64,000 nucleotides of DNA from Fen-1254 sp963778945 (GCA_963778945.1 CAVZWL010000021.1:62001-126000); one strand, 5' to 3'; shown: positions 8,756-18,231, counted from the first letter of the stretch. Notes: generated from the letters alone by a model not told the origin. Made by a program: numbers and translations.

Positions 8756-8849
8756 AAGGAGGTGATCATCATCCGGCAACCGAAGAGTTCTTGAAGATAC
8801 ACCGCACAACAATCCACCCCGCTTCTTTCCGGAGGCGGGGATTATTTTT
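8756..8849 (+). ncRNA. Possible short transcript: extended anti-SD complement plus terminator
   Basis: AAGGAGGTGATC at 8756-8767 is a 12-base complement of the conserved 16S rRNA 3' end, far longer than a normal ribosome-binding site. Only a tiny frame follows it (GTG at 8762, reading IIIRQPKSS then TGA). A hairpin CCCCGC (8817-8822) / GCGGGG (8835-8840) followed by ATTATTTTT then looks like a rho-independent terminator. No convincing protein gene lies between. It may be a small RNA or the leader of a very short peptide. The rest of 8487-8969 shows no gene. Confidence 0.35.
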
Positions 8850-8969
8850 GGAGCCATACAAAGGCAGAATCTCCCTTTGAACTGAAAACTACGGATCTTA
8901 TTCCAGCCGGACTTTTAAATCTCTCCTTTTTTGATTCAGGGCATCGACAGAGATGAACCGCACTCCAAA

Positions 8970-9692
8970 TTAATGGGAATCCAAAAGCTGTCTTTCTAAC
9001 TCAAGAGCTTTTGGAAAGAGGATGTTGTTTTCCAGATGGATGTGCTTATGCAGATCGGCCTCGAAGCGTTTCAGCTCCTGATATGTAACGTTAAATGTTG
9101 CACAGGCGTCCGGCGGTAATGTAAAATTATTGGCCACCGACCTTATCGCTTCCAGATTATTCCCGGCATTTTCATGCTCGCTTTCCATCATACGAATCGG
9201 ATTCTGGATGGTTCCAAACGGAGGCCTCTGAACCGGTTTTCCTTCACGCCGAGATGATGCTAGAAGTTTTATATAGGGAAAAAGAATTACCTCTTCCTTT
9301 GTCATGTGCTGTGTCAACTCTTCGCTCAATTCCTGAAACAATTCCTTTATCTGTATCGCTTCAGGATGCCTTGCCCCATGCTTAAAAGCCACTTTCCCGC
9401 AGTGAGCGGTCGTAACAGGAATAGCTTCCTTCACATAACGGTGGTGCGTTTGAATAATATAATCGGACAGCTTATCGATTTCCCATGCATCGTATGCCTC
9501 ATCCGTGTTTTTATCCGCAGCAGAAATGAGTGCAAGTTCTGACTGAATTTTATCTACTGTCATTCCGCTTTTTTTGCAGGCTTCTTCGAGAGAAACTTTG
9601 CCATGGCAGCAAAAATCGATTGAATGTTTTTCGAAAACCGCTGCGGTGCGAAAATCCTTTGCAACAATATCGCTTACAGTTGTTTGTTCCAT
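8970..9692 (-). CDS. ric: Iron-sulfur cluster repair di-iron protein Ric (ScdA/YtfE family)
   Basis: 240 residues. The N-terminal ScdA domain (residues 1-60) carries the family motif DFCCHGKVSLEEAC. The rest is a hemerythrin-like four-helix bundle with the expected metal-binding His and Glu positions, seen in HHRYVKEAIP, HMTKEEVILFPYI, MESEHENAG and HKHIHLENNILFP. Ric proteins repair Fe-S clusters damaged by nitric oxide or oxidation and may donate or remove iron. The start ATG has GGAGA upstream. It is monocistronic. No clear NsrR or FNR site was identified in the upstream 200 bases. Confidence 0.93.
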   Translation of the reverse strand: MEQTTVSDIVAKDFRTAAVFEKHSIDFCCHGKVSLEEACKKSGMTVDKIQSELALISAADKNTDEAYDAWEIDKLSDYIIQTHHRYVKEAIPVTTAHCGKVAFKHGARHPEAIQIKELFQELSEELTQHMTKEEVILFPYIKLLASSRREGKPVQRPPFGTIQNPIRMMESEHENAGNNLEAIRSVANNFTLPPDACATFNVTYQELKRFEADLHKHIHLENNILFPKALELERQLLDSH

Positions 9693-9988
9693 TGAATGAT
9701 CTCCTCTATCAAACTATGGAACGCCATGAAATATTCTTTGGTTCCGAACTGATCGAATATTCTGCGCTGATAAAAATCCCGATTCAGGAAAAGAAAATAT
9801 TCATGGAGGATTAGAAAGAAGCTGAGGAAGAAAGCTCATGTAATATTTTTTGCAAACCGGTTTTATGGGGGGGGTATTCGAATTCTTAAAACCTCTCTTT
9901 ATCTTCCCTGCGAGAAGAGATATTGTTTCTTTGTGACTATTCAGCGTGAGTTTTATATTTGAAAATTAAGTTACCGCAACGAACTTCT

Positions 9989-10059
9989 GCAGCCGACACC
10001 GGCGTTGCCCCTATGGGGTGGTATCGGAGTATCCCGCGGCCAGCGGTCGCGGCTACAGA
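9989..10059. repeat. GTAGCC-type dispersed hairpin repeat
   Basis: The segment opens with GCAGCCGACACCGGCGTTGC and closes with CGCGGCCAGCGGTCGCGGCT followed by ACAG. The ends are roughly complementary. It lies in the 470-base gap between ric and the DHFR-family gene, in which no gene was seen; the remainder is AT-rich with one run of eight G at 9868. Confidence 0.7.
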
Positions 10060-10161
10060 ATAATATTGGACGTTATCCGCGACGAACATCTGCAATGGGA
10101 TATCTAAAGCTAATTATAAATCGGTTTTCATAATTTGCTGAGAGTTACGTTTCTTTAATAT

Positions 10162-10723
10162 TTATATTTTCACGGGTCGGTAGGAAAGAAGCACAACACC
10201 GCTCCTGAACGTTCGTGTCGCTATAAGTTTCAGGTTCAGGTTGTGTTTGATGCCTTTGAATATCGTTGTCCCGTTGCCTGTGGCAACGGGATCCACCATG
10301 ATCTGATATTCATCGATCAGGCCCTGTTCTGCAAACTGTGTCAAAATGCTGCCGCTGCCCATAAGCGTCATATTATTCCCGGGCATTTTTTTCAGCTTCT
10401 TTACTTCTTCGACGATATTGCCACTTATAATCCTCGTATTATTCCACTCGGCTTTTTTGAGCGTTTTTGAAAAGACAATTTTATCCGCTTTGTTTATTCC
10501 CCTTGCGACAATCGGATCATTCTTGAGTGCCATCGGCGTCGGCCAGTAACTTGCCATCATTTGATACGTCATGCGCCCGAACAGAAGCGTGTTCCCGGCT
10601 TTAAGACTTTCAACAGCATAGCTATTTTCCTCTTCTGCCATGCTTATGCCAGCTTATATCCCCCTTTGATCCTTCAAAGAATCCGTTCAACGTTGTGAAT
10701 ATAAAGGCGCTTAATTTTCGCAT
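10162..10723 (-). pseudogene. Dihydrofolate reductase / RibD C-terminal family protein, one frameshift
   Basis: The long frame (from 10641) gives a RibD_C/DHFR-like protein with LLFGRMTYQMMASYWP, NNMTLMGSGSILTQFAEQGL and the C-terminal LSYRPVKI, but lacks the usual start. An ATG at 10723 with a strong AGGAGG site opens a different frame reading MRKLSAFIFTTLNGFFEGS, which is the expected N-terminus. The two join after a one-base shift near 10640-10650 (CATGGCAGAAGAGG). The complete protein would be about 187 residues, the normal size for this family of small NADPH-dependent reductases of unknown substrate. Either a recent mutation or a sequence error is possible. Confidence 0.78.
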
Positions 10724-10795
10724 ATCAACCTCCTGTCATTTACTTTCATTTAATGATGCAATATTAACGGAATCCATAAAATAATCAAGTGCGGT

Positions 10796-10844
10796 GGACC
10801 TTCGGAAGGCCACCTTCGGAAGGTGACCTTCCGAAGGTGGCGGG
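10796..10844. repeat. Near-perfect palindromic repeat (CCTTCGGAAGG units)
   Basis: Successive copies of ACCTTCGGAAGG and its complement (CCACCTTCGGAAGGT then GACCTTCCGAAGGTGG) form a palindrome of about 30 bases with a further half copy on the left. It resembles the ACCTTGGAAAGGT arms of the repeats at 60580 and 62595. Confidence 0.7.
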
Positions 10845-10925
10845 CTTCAAGAGAACGTTTATTTTTACCAGAATCATTCATACATTGAATCAATTCTTAT
10901 TTGACACTAAAATAAAGGTCTTTTT

Positions 10926-12013
10926 ATGCAATATACACTCTTGTTTTTGGTTTTCGTGGGATCATGCTTGAATGCCCAAACATCCGCTTCAACTGACAAT
11001 TTTACAATACGTACCGGTGTGAATATAAGCCACTGGCTTTCACAAAATGATAATCGAGGTGATGAAAGGAATCGGTACATGAGCAAGTCCGATTTTGATA
11101 CTATCGCCTCTCTGGGATTCGATCACGTAAGAATTCCCGTCGACGAAGTCCAGCTTTGGGATTCGCTGGGGAAAAAAGAACCTGAGGGCTTTAAATTATT
11201 GCACAATGGTATCGAGTGGGCGTTCGCTGCTCATCTGCGCGTGATCGTCGATTTGCATATACTCCGCGCTCATTATTTTAATGCAGAATCGAATAAACTA
11301 TGGACAGATTACTCTTGAACAGCAGAAATTAGTCGATCTCTGGCTGCAGCTCGCGGAGGAATTGCAGCGTTACCCGAATTCGAAATTAGCATACGAAGTA
11401 TTAAACGAACCGGTCGCAGACAATCCGGATGATTGGAACAAGGTTTTCAATAAAGTCATTGCAGCGGTACGAATCCGGGAGCCCCATAGAAAAATTGTCG
11501 TCGGCTCGAACAGGTGGCAAATTCCGGGAACATTTCCGCAATTGAAACTTCCGGCAAATGATAGGGATTTAATCTTGAGTTTTCATTTCTATACGCCGAT
11601 GGCGCTTACCCATCACCTGGCATCATGGACTCCGATTGCGGAATACACCGGACCGGTCGCATATCCCGGACAAATTGTTGATACTGCGAAATATAAAGAA
11701 ATGTCGTCAAAAGCCGTGAATGCAATGAAGGAATATGCCAACGGATATTTCACAAAGGAAGTCTTAAAAGAACAGATGATTCCTGCGATAGAATTTGCAA
11801 AAGAAGCATAACCTGCCGCTTTATTGCGGCGAATTTGGAATTTATCCCAGAATTCCGGAAAATGTCATGCTCCGCTGGTATAAAGATGTGTGCGGCATTT
11901 TTAACGAAAACAATATTGCCTATTGTCATTGGGGTTACAAAGGAGATTTTCCGATAGTCGATGAAAATCTTTCGCCGAAACAGAAGCTTGTTTCAGTGCT
12001 AACCGGCCGTTAA
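10926..12013 (+). pseudogene. Secreted glycoside hydrolase family 5 (cellulase-like), two frameshifts
   Basis: The N-terminus is a signal peptide (MQYTLLFLVFVGSCLNAQ). The GH5 fold begins TGVNISHWLSQ and DHVRIPVDEVQLWD, has HLRVIVDLHILR, the acid/base Glu in YEVLNEPV, HFYTPMALTH, and the nucleophile Glu in LYCGEFGIYP. A closing CHWGYKGDFPIVDE matches the usual Trp region. The frame shifts near 11310 (after KLWTD) and near 11805 (after EFAKE), each by one base, so no single frame covers the protein. Both catalytic glutamates are preserved. The enzyme would cut beta-1,4-glucans or related glycans outside the cytoplasm. It is convergent with the T9SS gene. Confidence 0.82.
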
Positions 12014-12058
12014 TCCATTCCTGGCTATCCCCAAAAACGGGGAATCATATATCATTCT

Positions 12059-12088
12059 TGCAGGGACGTATGGCCATACGTCCCTGCA
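12059..12088. terminator. Perfect 30-base palindrome between convergent genes
   Basis: TGCAGGGACGTATGG followed directly by its exact complement CCATACGTCCCTGCA, with no loop. A second small hairpin, TCCCC-AAAAAC-GGGGA, lies just upstream near 12030-12045. The site sits between the 3' ends of two convergent genes and may act as a bidirectional terminator, although it lacks a clear T run; it could equally be a dispersed palindromic repeat. Confidence 0.5.
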
Positions 12089-12096
12089 CAGATCGC

Positions 12097-13670
12097 TCAT
12101 TTGAGTAAAACAAGTTTTTTTGTTTCACTCTTTGTTCCTGTCACAAGCCGGCAGAAATAAACTCCGCTCGGTATGGTTCCTGCATTCCATTGACGTGTGT
12201 ATTTTCCGGCCGGTAATTCTCCGCTCATATATATCCGCCACTTCCTGTCCCAGCATATTATAAATGCGCAGGGACACATAACTCTTTGTACTGATAGAAA
12301 ATGAGATCGTTGTCGATGGATTGAATGGATTCGGATAGTTCTGTTCCAGCATACACGATGCGGGAACGACTGCATTGCTTTGGGGAACGGACGTTGGAGT
12401 GGAAGCAAAGGAGACTGGAATTTCTTCGAATAACGGATTAACCGGTAAAACACCTGTTTTGGGTTTGAACGATATTTCCAGATGAAAAATATCCGGCTGG
12501 AAAATTACTATCTGCTGTGTGCCGGAATTATAAATATTTCCACCCGACTGCGATTGAGGAACGGCGTCATGATCGAACGAAGCAATCTGTTTCAACTCGG
12601 CTAATGAGACCGTGTCTCCGCAAAGCTGGAGCTGCGACTTGATACTGCTCCATCGCTGTGTGTTGGATAATATTCCCGTATAGTTGTCGTAATTTCCTGC
12701 AAGGAGAAAAGCATTGACCGCGGCCACCGCATTCGAAAATCCCCACGTAATGCCGGGATTAAGAGCAGACACATCGCTCCTCAGTGCCCGATGTATATTC
12801 GTCCCGCTCCGGAGAAATTATTTTCCAGAACTTTGGCGTATGACTATCGGACAATAAAATTAAATGGTTGTACGTATAACTGTTTCGATGTATCGGACAT
12901 GTATGCTCCGACATCCGCGGCGGTGCTGTCGTGCTCCAGCGCGTATCGCAAATCCCAGATGTACGACCGCTTGCCGCTGGAAGAATATGCCGCGCCGGTA
13001 GGAGAATCGAGAATGCCGGTGAAGACGCCGTTATCATTGAAGCCCGTAATAATTCCCAGGACACTTAAATATCCGATTGTGCAGACGGACATGCTGCCGT
13101 TTTTAATAGTCGTAACGGCTTGAATCTGCGCCAGTTCGATGATTAGCGCCGTCATACCAATCCAGAACACGGGCGGTCATGGGATTGCCCGTTGCCGACC
13201 GCGGGCCGTACACCGAAATGCCAGAACATTGCGTCGACCGGCCGACATCTGTAAAGAGTTCCAATTCGTACAATTCGCTTTTTGACAGCTTTCCGTCGTC
13301 CATCGTATTGACGTTGCCGCCGCTGAGCTGCGATGCCATTCCGTCTATTTCATCCTGATAATCCTGCGGTATTTGCGGTTTAATGTCCTCAACGCGGCCG
13401 AGCATAATGTAGTAAGTCGTCTGATCCGGCACAAGTTCCGCAATGTAGGAATCCATCAGCTGCTCGAAATTGGGAACCGCTGTTAAAATCTTTTTCATCA
13501 ATTGCTGGCCCATAACATAATGGCTGGCGCCTATGGTATAATCGAGCGTGACTTCGTAATAATCTGCCGCGGTCCGCAAGAAAGACGGTGTCCTGCGCAA
13601 TGAGCAGTGACAGATTTCCGCCGATAAGTATGCAGCCGATGACACACCATATCATACGTAAACGGTTCAT
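12097..13670 (-). pseudogene. Secreted C45/Ntn-hydrolase-like protein with T9SS sorting domain, several frameshifts
   Basis: Pieced together over several frames, this reads as a signal peptide (MNRLRMIWCVIGCILIGGNL), a domain with GASHYVMGQQLMKKIL, and a candidate N-terminal-nucleophile Cys in STQCSGISVYGPRSATGNP. The last two resemble the acyl-transferase/C45 peptidase family (amide hydrolases). The C-terminal 80 residues are a type IX secretion sorting domain: NYPNPFNPSTTISFSI, VSLRIYNMLGQEVA, SGVYFCRLVTG and the end KKLVLLK. Frame changes are needed near 13570, 13145, 12870, 12785 and 12230. The family match of the first half is moderate; the sorting domain is clear. Five shifts suggest real decay. 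Confidence 0.65.
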
Positions 13671-14058
13671 TTCGTTAGTCTCCAGGGATTGTAAGTATTT
13701 TTTTTATACGAAAATGATAATACTTTTGTTGCACATAAAAAGTGCAGCATATCACATAGTTCATGTTTCTATATTCTTCGTTGTGGGGGATAATCTTCCT
13801 TATATGTAAGATAAGGAAATTGAGAATAAGTCGCTTTTCAATTTTTTATATCTTTCTCTTTGAGAATATTTCTACCCTATAGTTTAAAGAACTTAATGTC
13901 TGCCATAATCTCTTGATTATAAAATCATATTGAGCTACTATAGCAAATAACTCACGTCAGGCGAGGTATAATGTGATTTCCGATACCTGTGCGCATTCGG
14001 TAATACCCCTAAAAAACTTTTCCTACGATAAAATATGGAATAAAGCGAGGGAACAAAT
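13671..14058. other. AT-rich gap between divergent genes, no gene seen
   Basis: This 388-base AT-rich segment separates the divergently transcribed T9SS gene and the HAF-repeat gene and must hold both promoters. No convincing hairpin, repeat or small gene was found. AAAGCGAGGG just before the ATG at 14059 is a plausible ribosome-binding region. Confidence 0.4.
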
Positions 14059-15145
14059 ATGAAGCCCAAGAATTTAATAGCAATATATATGATAATCACA
14101 ATCACTGCATTGTCAAGCTGTCTATCACAACAGGCATCCTTTCAGGGATTGGGGTATTTGCCCGGAGGAATTTTTGAAAGCTCAGCGCGCAGCGTTTCAT
14201 CTGACGGATCGGTCGTTGTCGGATCCGGAACGACGGCCGGCACACAGGCATTCCGCTGGACAAAAAAAGAAGGAATGGTAAGTCTTGGAAATTTACCGGA
14301 CAGCAGCTATAAAAACAGCTGGCCATATTCTGTTTCTGCAGATGGATCAATTGTCGTTGGTTCCGGCGATCCCGGCGCCGGGTGGTCTGCTTATAAAGGT
14401 TTCGTTTGGAAGCAGGGAACGGGGATGATTGAATTCGGCAGTCTCGACGGATCAAAACGATTTGAAGCATTTGGAGTTTCTGCTGACGGTTCCATCGTAG
14501 TCGGGGACGGCGGCCAGCAGGCATTTCAATGGACTCAGAGCGGCGGAATAATTGGGCTGGGAGTCCTTCCCGGCCGCACAAACAGCCGGGCTGTTTCCAT
14601 ATCCGCCGACGGCCGCGTGATATCAGGATCGAGCTACAACCTGCCTTCATGGGATAACGAGGAAGCATTTTACTGGACGCAGAAGGAAGGAATAGTCGGT
14701 TTAGGATTTTTACCCGGGAGTCACTATAGTTTTCCCAATGCGGTATCATCCGACGGCTCCGTCATTGTCGGAACCAGCAGCGATTCAACCGGTTATCCGG
14801 CATTTCGATGGACAAAAAGCACAGGAATGGTGAAGATCGGATCTTTACCCGGCCTGCCGACCGCGCATCCTTTCGGTGTTACTGCAAACGGAAAAATAAT
14901 TGTCGGAGGCAGTTTCAATGGTCCGGCTGACGGCAAGGCATTTATTTGGGACAGCAGCCACGGGATGCGCGAGCTTCAAAAAGTATTGCAGTCTGATGTA
15001 CGGTTTAGATCCTGCCGGCTGGAATTTAAAAGCCGCCTTCGGTATATCCCCGGATGGGAACGTAATCGTAGGTCAGGGACAAAACCCTGCAGGTAAGCTG
15101 GAAGCTTTTATTGTTGTGCTCGATACGACGCGTCTTCGTCGATAA
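14059..15145 (+). pseudogene. HAF-repeat extracellular lipoprotein, frameshift near the end
   Basis: A signal ending in TALSSC suggests a lipoprotein. The rest is built of about seven repeats of roughly 40 residues, each with a version of AFRWTKKEGMVSLGNLPD and SVSADGSIVVGSG, which is the HAF (probable extracellular repeat) pattern; such repeats probably fold as a beta-propeller. The first frame runs to 15096, but after ELQKVL near 14990 the sequence stops matching. The repeat pattern resumes one frame over as AAFGISPDGNVIVGQGQ and ends at 15145. Function unknown; surface location is inferred. Confidence 0.8.
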
Positions 15146-15385
15146 TCGATGCTGCACAAAAAGCAAAAAGGATTGCCAGTCTAATCCCGACAAATTCTGG
15201 GTGCACCCGGAGCCTTGTTCTCCATTTTTCTGGATTCTCAGCCGGCATTACGGATCGTCTGTTCAAGGCATCGGGCTGGGAATGACAGCCTTTTCCCCTT
15301 TTACGCAACACCAGTGTATAATATTGATTCCAGCGGGTTATAAGCAAGTCGTTTGGATAAAGCCGATTTTGCAAATATTAGAACT
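15146..15385. other. Intergenic stretch with degenerate repeat-like text
   Basis: No gene is visible. The segment CTGGATTCTCAGCCGGCATT followed by GGGCTGGGAATGACAGCC has the look of a worn dispersed repeat with complementary GGCTG and CAGCC ends. Nothing else can be supported. Confidence 0.35.
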
Positions 15386-15420
15386 TATACATATTGAAAG
15401 TGAGGGTTTCAATATGTATA
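15386..15420 (+). promoter_or_regulatory. Perfect 14-base inverted repeat upstream of the ATPase gene
   Basis: TATACATATTGAAA (15386-15399), a seven-base loop GTGAGGG, and TTTCAATATGTATA (15407-15420) form a perfect inverted repeat ending 27 bases before the ATG at 15448. As DNA it is a good candidate operator; as RNA it would be a stable hairpin in the 5' leader. Either would allow control of the following gene. Confidence 0.6.
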
Positions 15421-15447
15421 TTACACCTGTATAAAGAAGGTATCGAT

Positions 15448-16629
15448 ATGACTTACATTCGACGTTTGGTAGAATCCCGCATTCAGGAAGCGGCGAAACA
15501 TTTTCCAGTGATTCTTTTAACAGGGCCGCGGCAATCGGGGAAATCGACGACGCTGCAAAAAATGTTTCCGAAACATGCATATGTGACATTCGACGATCCG
15601 GTTATTCGCGCTCAAGCGGAAAAGGATCCTGCTCTTTTCATAGCAGACCATCCTTCACCGGTTATTTATGATGAAATTCAATATGTCCCTCATCTTTTGT
15701 CGGGTATAAAAATAGAAGCGGATCGATCCAGCCGTTTGAGGGGATCGTATGTTCTTACCGGTTCGCAGTCATTCCCGCTTATGGAAGGAGTCACGGAATC
15801 GCTTGCAGGCCGCACAGCCGTTTTTGAGTTGCTGCCGTTTTCATATGCCGAACTCCCGGCCGTTAAAAACATGAATGAGGATAGAACCTTCAAAGATATC
15901 ATTCGGGGGTTTTTTCCAGGACCTGCGGCTCACAGCATTCCCTCCGCATTGTTTTACGGTTCATACATTCAGACATATTTGGAGCGGGATGTCCGCAATA
16001 TGCATGCAGTCGGCGACCTTCGTGCATTTCAACAATTTATCGAAGTTCTTGCCGCAAATACCGGTCAAATTCTTAATTTGTCGAAGATCGGTGCATTATG
16101 CGGTGTATCGCATCCGACCGCTCACAAATGGCTTTCGGTGCTGGAAGCTTCGCGGCTCATTTATTTGCTCCGACCGTATTCGCGCAACTTACGAAAGCGT
16201 GTCATTAAAAGTCCGAAGCTTTATTTCACCGATACGGGTATGATTGCCTATATACTACGGGAAGCGAATCCTCGCGCTCTGCGAAACGGCGTTATGGGAG
16301 GCACAATATTCGAAAATGCTGTCGTAATGGATATCATGAAAACTAATCTTGCAAAAGGATCGTCATGGCAGCTTTATTATTATCGGGACAATAACGATAT
16401 CGAAGTCGATTTAATTCTTGTCCGCGGAAGCGAACATATTCCCATAGAAATTAAATTGAGCAGGTCGCCCAATGATCGAATGATTGCCGGGCTGCGCACC
16501 ATTAAAAAACTTTTAAATGCGGAGCGTTCATATTTATTAAATTCCCGAAAAGAACCGATAACAATGGCCGATGGAATTGAGGCAGTTCATTGGTACCAGT
16601 ACGTCCGAGAGAGAATAATGCTTCAGTAA
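15448..16629 (+). CDS. AAA ATPase with DUF4143 domain
   Basis: 393 residues from the ATG at 15448, which has AAGAAGG upstream; an earlier in-frame start is not supported. Walker A is GPRQSGKST (26-34) and the Walker B region is PVIYDEIQYVP. A sensor-like VLTGSQSFPLM follows. A winged-helix segment (LSKIGALCGVSHPTAHKWLSVLEAS) and the C-terminal DUF4143 nuclease-like domain, with YYRDNNDIEVDLILVRG and PIEIKLS, complete the protein. The D-EVD-EIK pattern resembles restriction-type nuclease folds. Members are common in accessory and defence regions, but their role is not known. It is the first gene of a stretch containing VapBC, an HNH nuclease and Panacea-Fic. Confidence 0.88.
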   Translation: MTYIRRLVESRIQEAAKHFPVILLTGPRQSGKSTTLQKMFPKHAYVTFDDPVIRAQAEKDPALFIADHPSPVIYDEIQYVPHLLSGIKIEADRSSRLRGSYVLTGSQSFPLMEGVTESLAGRTAVFELLPFSYAELPAVKNMNEDRTFKDIIRGFFPGPAAHSIPSALFYGSYIQTYLERDVRNMHAVGDLRAFQQFIEVLAANTGQILNLSKIGALCGVSHPTAHKWLSVLEASRLIYLLRPYSRNLRKRVIKSPKLYFTDTGMIAYILREANPRALRNGVMGGTIFENAVVMDIMKTNLAKGSSWQLYYYRDNNDIEVDLILVRGSEHIPIEIKLSRSPNDRMIAGLRTIKKLLNAERSYLLNSRKEPITMADGIEAVHWYQYVRERIMLQ

Positions 16630-16742
16630 CGGCTTAAATTGTGATTTTCGTATGGTGTGGTGATGTACAGCTATCGGACGTTTTCTGTCCCTTCCCTTCA
16701 AATTATTTCAAGTAAATACAATTAGTATGATTATATTATAAC

Positions 16743-16787
16743 GTAAGACATATTAGTCTTGACTTACTTTATTCTTTGACTTACATT
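16743..16787 (+). promoter_or_regulatory. Putative vapBC promoter/operator
   Basis: The region holds an inverted repeat AAGAC-ATATTA-GTCTT (16745-16760) and two direct copies of TTGACTTAC (16759 and 16776) spaced 17 bases apart. The first TTGACT can serve as a -35 element with TACATT 17 bases later. Such repeats commonly bind the antitoxin-toxin complex for autoregulation; that role is inferred. Confidence 0.45.
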
Positions 16788-16816
16788 ATAACAGCAATAA
16801 ACATAAAGGGTACAAC

Positions 16817-17047
16817 ATGGAGACAATTGCAACAACAAAGGGCCAGATTGTCATTCCCTCCAAAGTACGTTTGCGGCTGGGAATCAAAGAAGGAACGCGC
16901 ATACAAATCGAGGTAAATGAAAAGGATCAATCGATCATTCTCACGCCTATTACACGGCAGTATGTCCATTCCATTCGCGGAAAATTGAAAGGACACGGTC
17001 TGGTAAAAGCATTGATGGCTGAGAAGAAAAAAGAAAGGGAGCTTTAA
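16817..17047 (+). CDS. vapB: AbrB/MazE-type antitoxin (VapB-like)
   Basis: 76 residues. The N-terminal 45 form a SpoVT-AbrB swapped-hairpin DNA-binding domain: ATTKGQIVIPSKVRLRLGIK, then GTRIQIEVNEKDQSIILTP. The C-terminal helix (RGKLKGHGLVKALMAEKKKE) would wrap the toxin. It neutralises the PIN toxin encoded by the next gene and probably represses its own promoter. The stop codon overlaps the toxin ATG by one base (TAATG), which gives translational coupling and is typical of vapBC modules. Confidence 0.9.
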   Translation: METIATTKGQIVIPSKVRLRLGIKEGTRIQIEVNEKDQSIILTPITRQYVHSIRGKLKGHGLVKALMAEKKKEREL

Positions 17048-17478
17048 TGGCTTCAAAACCGAAGGCCTATGTGCTCGACTCCTGGTCGGTGATGGCGTTT
17101 CTTGAAGATGAACCCGCGGGCGAGATGGTCGGCAATATTATCGGCGATGCGCATGAACAAGGTATACCGCTCATGATGACAACGGTGAATGCCGGAGAAG
17201 TTTGGTATATTCTTGCACGGGAAATTTCCGAAGCCGCCGCCGACCAGAGCATTAAGGATATTCAAGAGCTTGGCATAAAATTTCAGGATGCAGATTGGAA
17301 ACTTGCAAATCAAGCCGCGCGTTTCAAGGCGGTAAAGAAAATGTCATTTGCAGATTGCTTTGCAGCAGCGTTGACTTTTCAACACAAGGGATCATTACTT
17401 GTGACGGGCGATAAGGAATTTAAACAGGTAGAAGAATCAATAAATATTCATTGGCTGGTCAATAACAAAGATCCCTAA
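17047..17478 (+). CDS. vapC: PIN-domain ribonuclease toxin VapC
   Basis: 143 residues with the PIN fold and its acidic active site: Asp11 (YVLDSWS), Glu51 (NAGEVWY), Asp103 (MSFADCFAAAL) and Asp122 (LVTGDKEF). These bind Mg and cut RNA, often specific tRNAs or 23S rRNA in VapC toxins. The gene overlaps vapB by one base and needs its product for safe expression. Length is normal for the family. The target RNA cannot be predicted from sequence. Confidence 0.93.
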   Translation: MASKPKAYVLDSWSVMAFLEDEPAGEMVGNIIGDAHEQGIPLMMTTVNAGEVWYILAREISEAAADQSIKDIQELGIKFQDADWKLANQAARFKAVKKMSFADCFAAALTFQHKGSLLVTGDKEFKQVEESINIHWLVNNKDP

Positions 17479-17487
17479 GTCTCAACT

Positions 17488-18231
17488 TCAATTCATTCGA
17501 TGCATTTTAAAACTAGCTGCAGCAACGCTTATCCAGGGAACCAATATCATAATCTTATCAGATTTTTCGAGGTTATGCTTGGCACAGAGGATTCTAATAT
17601 TCTCTTTTATTAGACTGCTGCCCCCTTTTGAAAACGGAATAATATGGTCATAATGGAGGTTCTTGCTTGAGCCACATATTTGACATTTTCCCTTATCTCG
17701 TCTCCAGACCTCGACTTTAACGTGGGTAGGGATAATACGGTTATGTGGTAACTCAATATTACCATTCAATATAGTTTTTGTAATTGGAAGTAAGTGAAAC
17801 TTAAATACCTTCCTTTTTCCATCTGAAGCGTGTTCAACATCTACTAATTCAAAAAAGCCCTTATAGCACCAGATACCATTAGTAATTTTCTCATACACTT
17901 TTATTAATTCGGGATATGGTGAAAGTCCTGTCTTAAAATCAGTCGCCGCCTTAAAGAATTTTCCATTTTCTGTCCACGCACCCGAAGAAGTTATCATTGG
18001 TTGGTCAACACTTTTCGGTTCCGGAACGAGATTCGTTTTTGGATGATCATGACCTTCATAGATTAATGCACCTGTTGTGTGATTAATTTGATCTGCATAC
18101 GGAGCATTTTTTCTTACAGACATAAGAAATACTGAGTAGTTTTTGCTAATCCTATAGTTCATTCCTTTTTGAAGATGAGCTTTTTCTTCATTCACAAGAT
18201 CTAAATACATGATAATGTCGTCTGGCTGCAT
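17488..18231 (-). CDS. SRA-HNH modification-dependent endonuclease
   Basis: 247 residues. The C-terminal HNH nuclease has CxxC at 183-186, DH at 195-196 (NLHYDHIIPFSKGG), Asn211 and CxxHN at 216-220, a complete zinc-bound beta-beta-alpha-metal fold. Residues about 28-150 (NYSVFLMSVRKNAPYADQIN, LIYEGHDHPKT, NGIWCYKGFFELVD, RKVFKFHL) match the YDG/SRA-type base-flipping domain. That domain recognises 5-methyl- or 5-hydroxymethylcytosine. The combination is that of type IV restriction enzymes such as TagI, which cut modified foreign DNA. It converges on vapC with nine bases between the stops. Specificity is inferred. Confidence 0.85.
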   Translation of the reverse strand: MQPDDIIMYLDLVNEEKAHLQKGMNYRISKNYSVFLMSVRKNAPYADQINHTTGALIYEGHDHPKTNLVPEPKSVDQPMITSSGAWTENGKFFKAATDFKTGLSPYPELIKVYEKITNGIWCYKGFFELVDVEHASDGKRKVFKFHLLPITKTILNGNIELPHNRIIPTHVKVEVWRRDKGKCQICGSSKNLHYDHIIPFSKGGSSLIKENIRILCAKHNLEKSDKIMILVPWISVAAASFKMHRMN

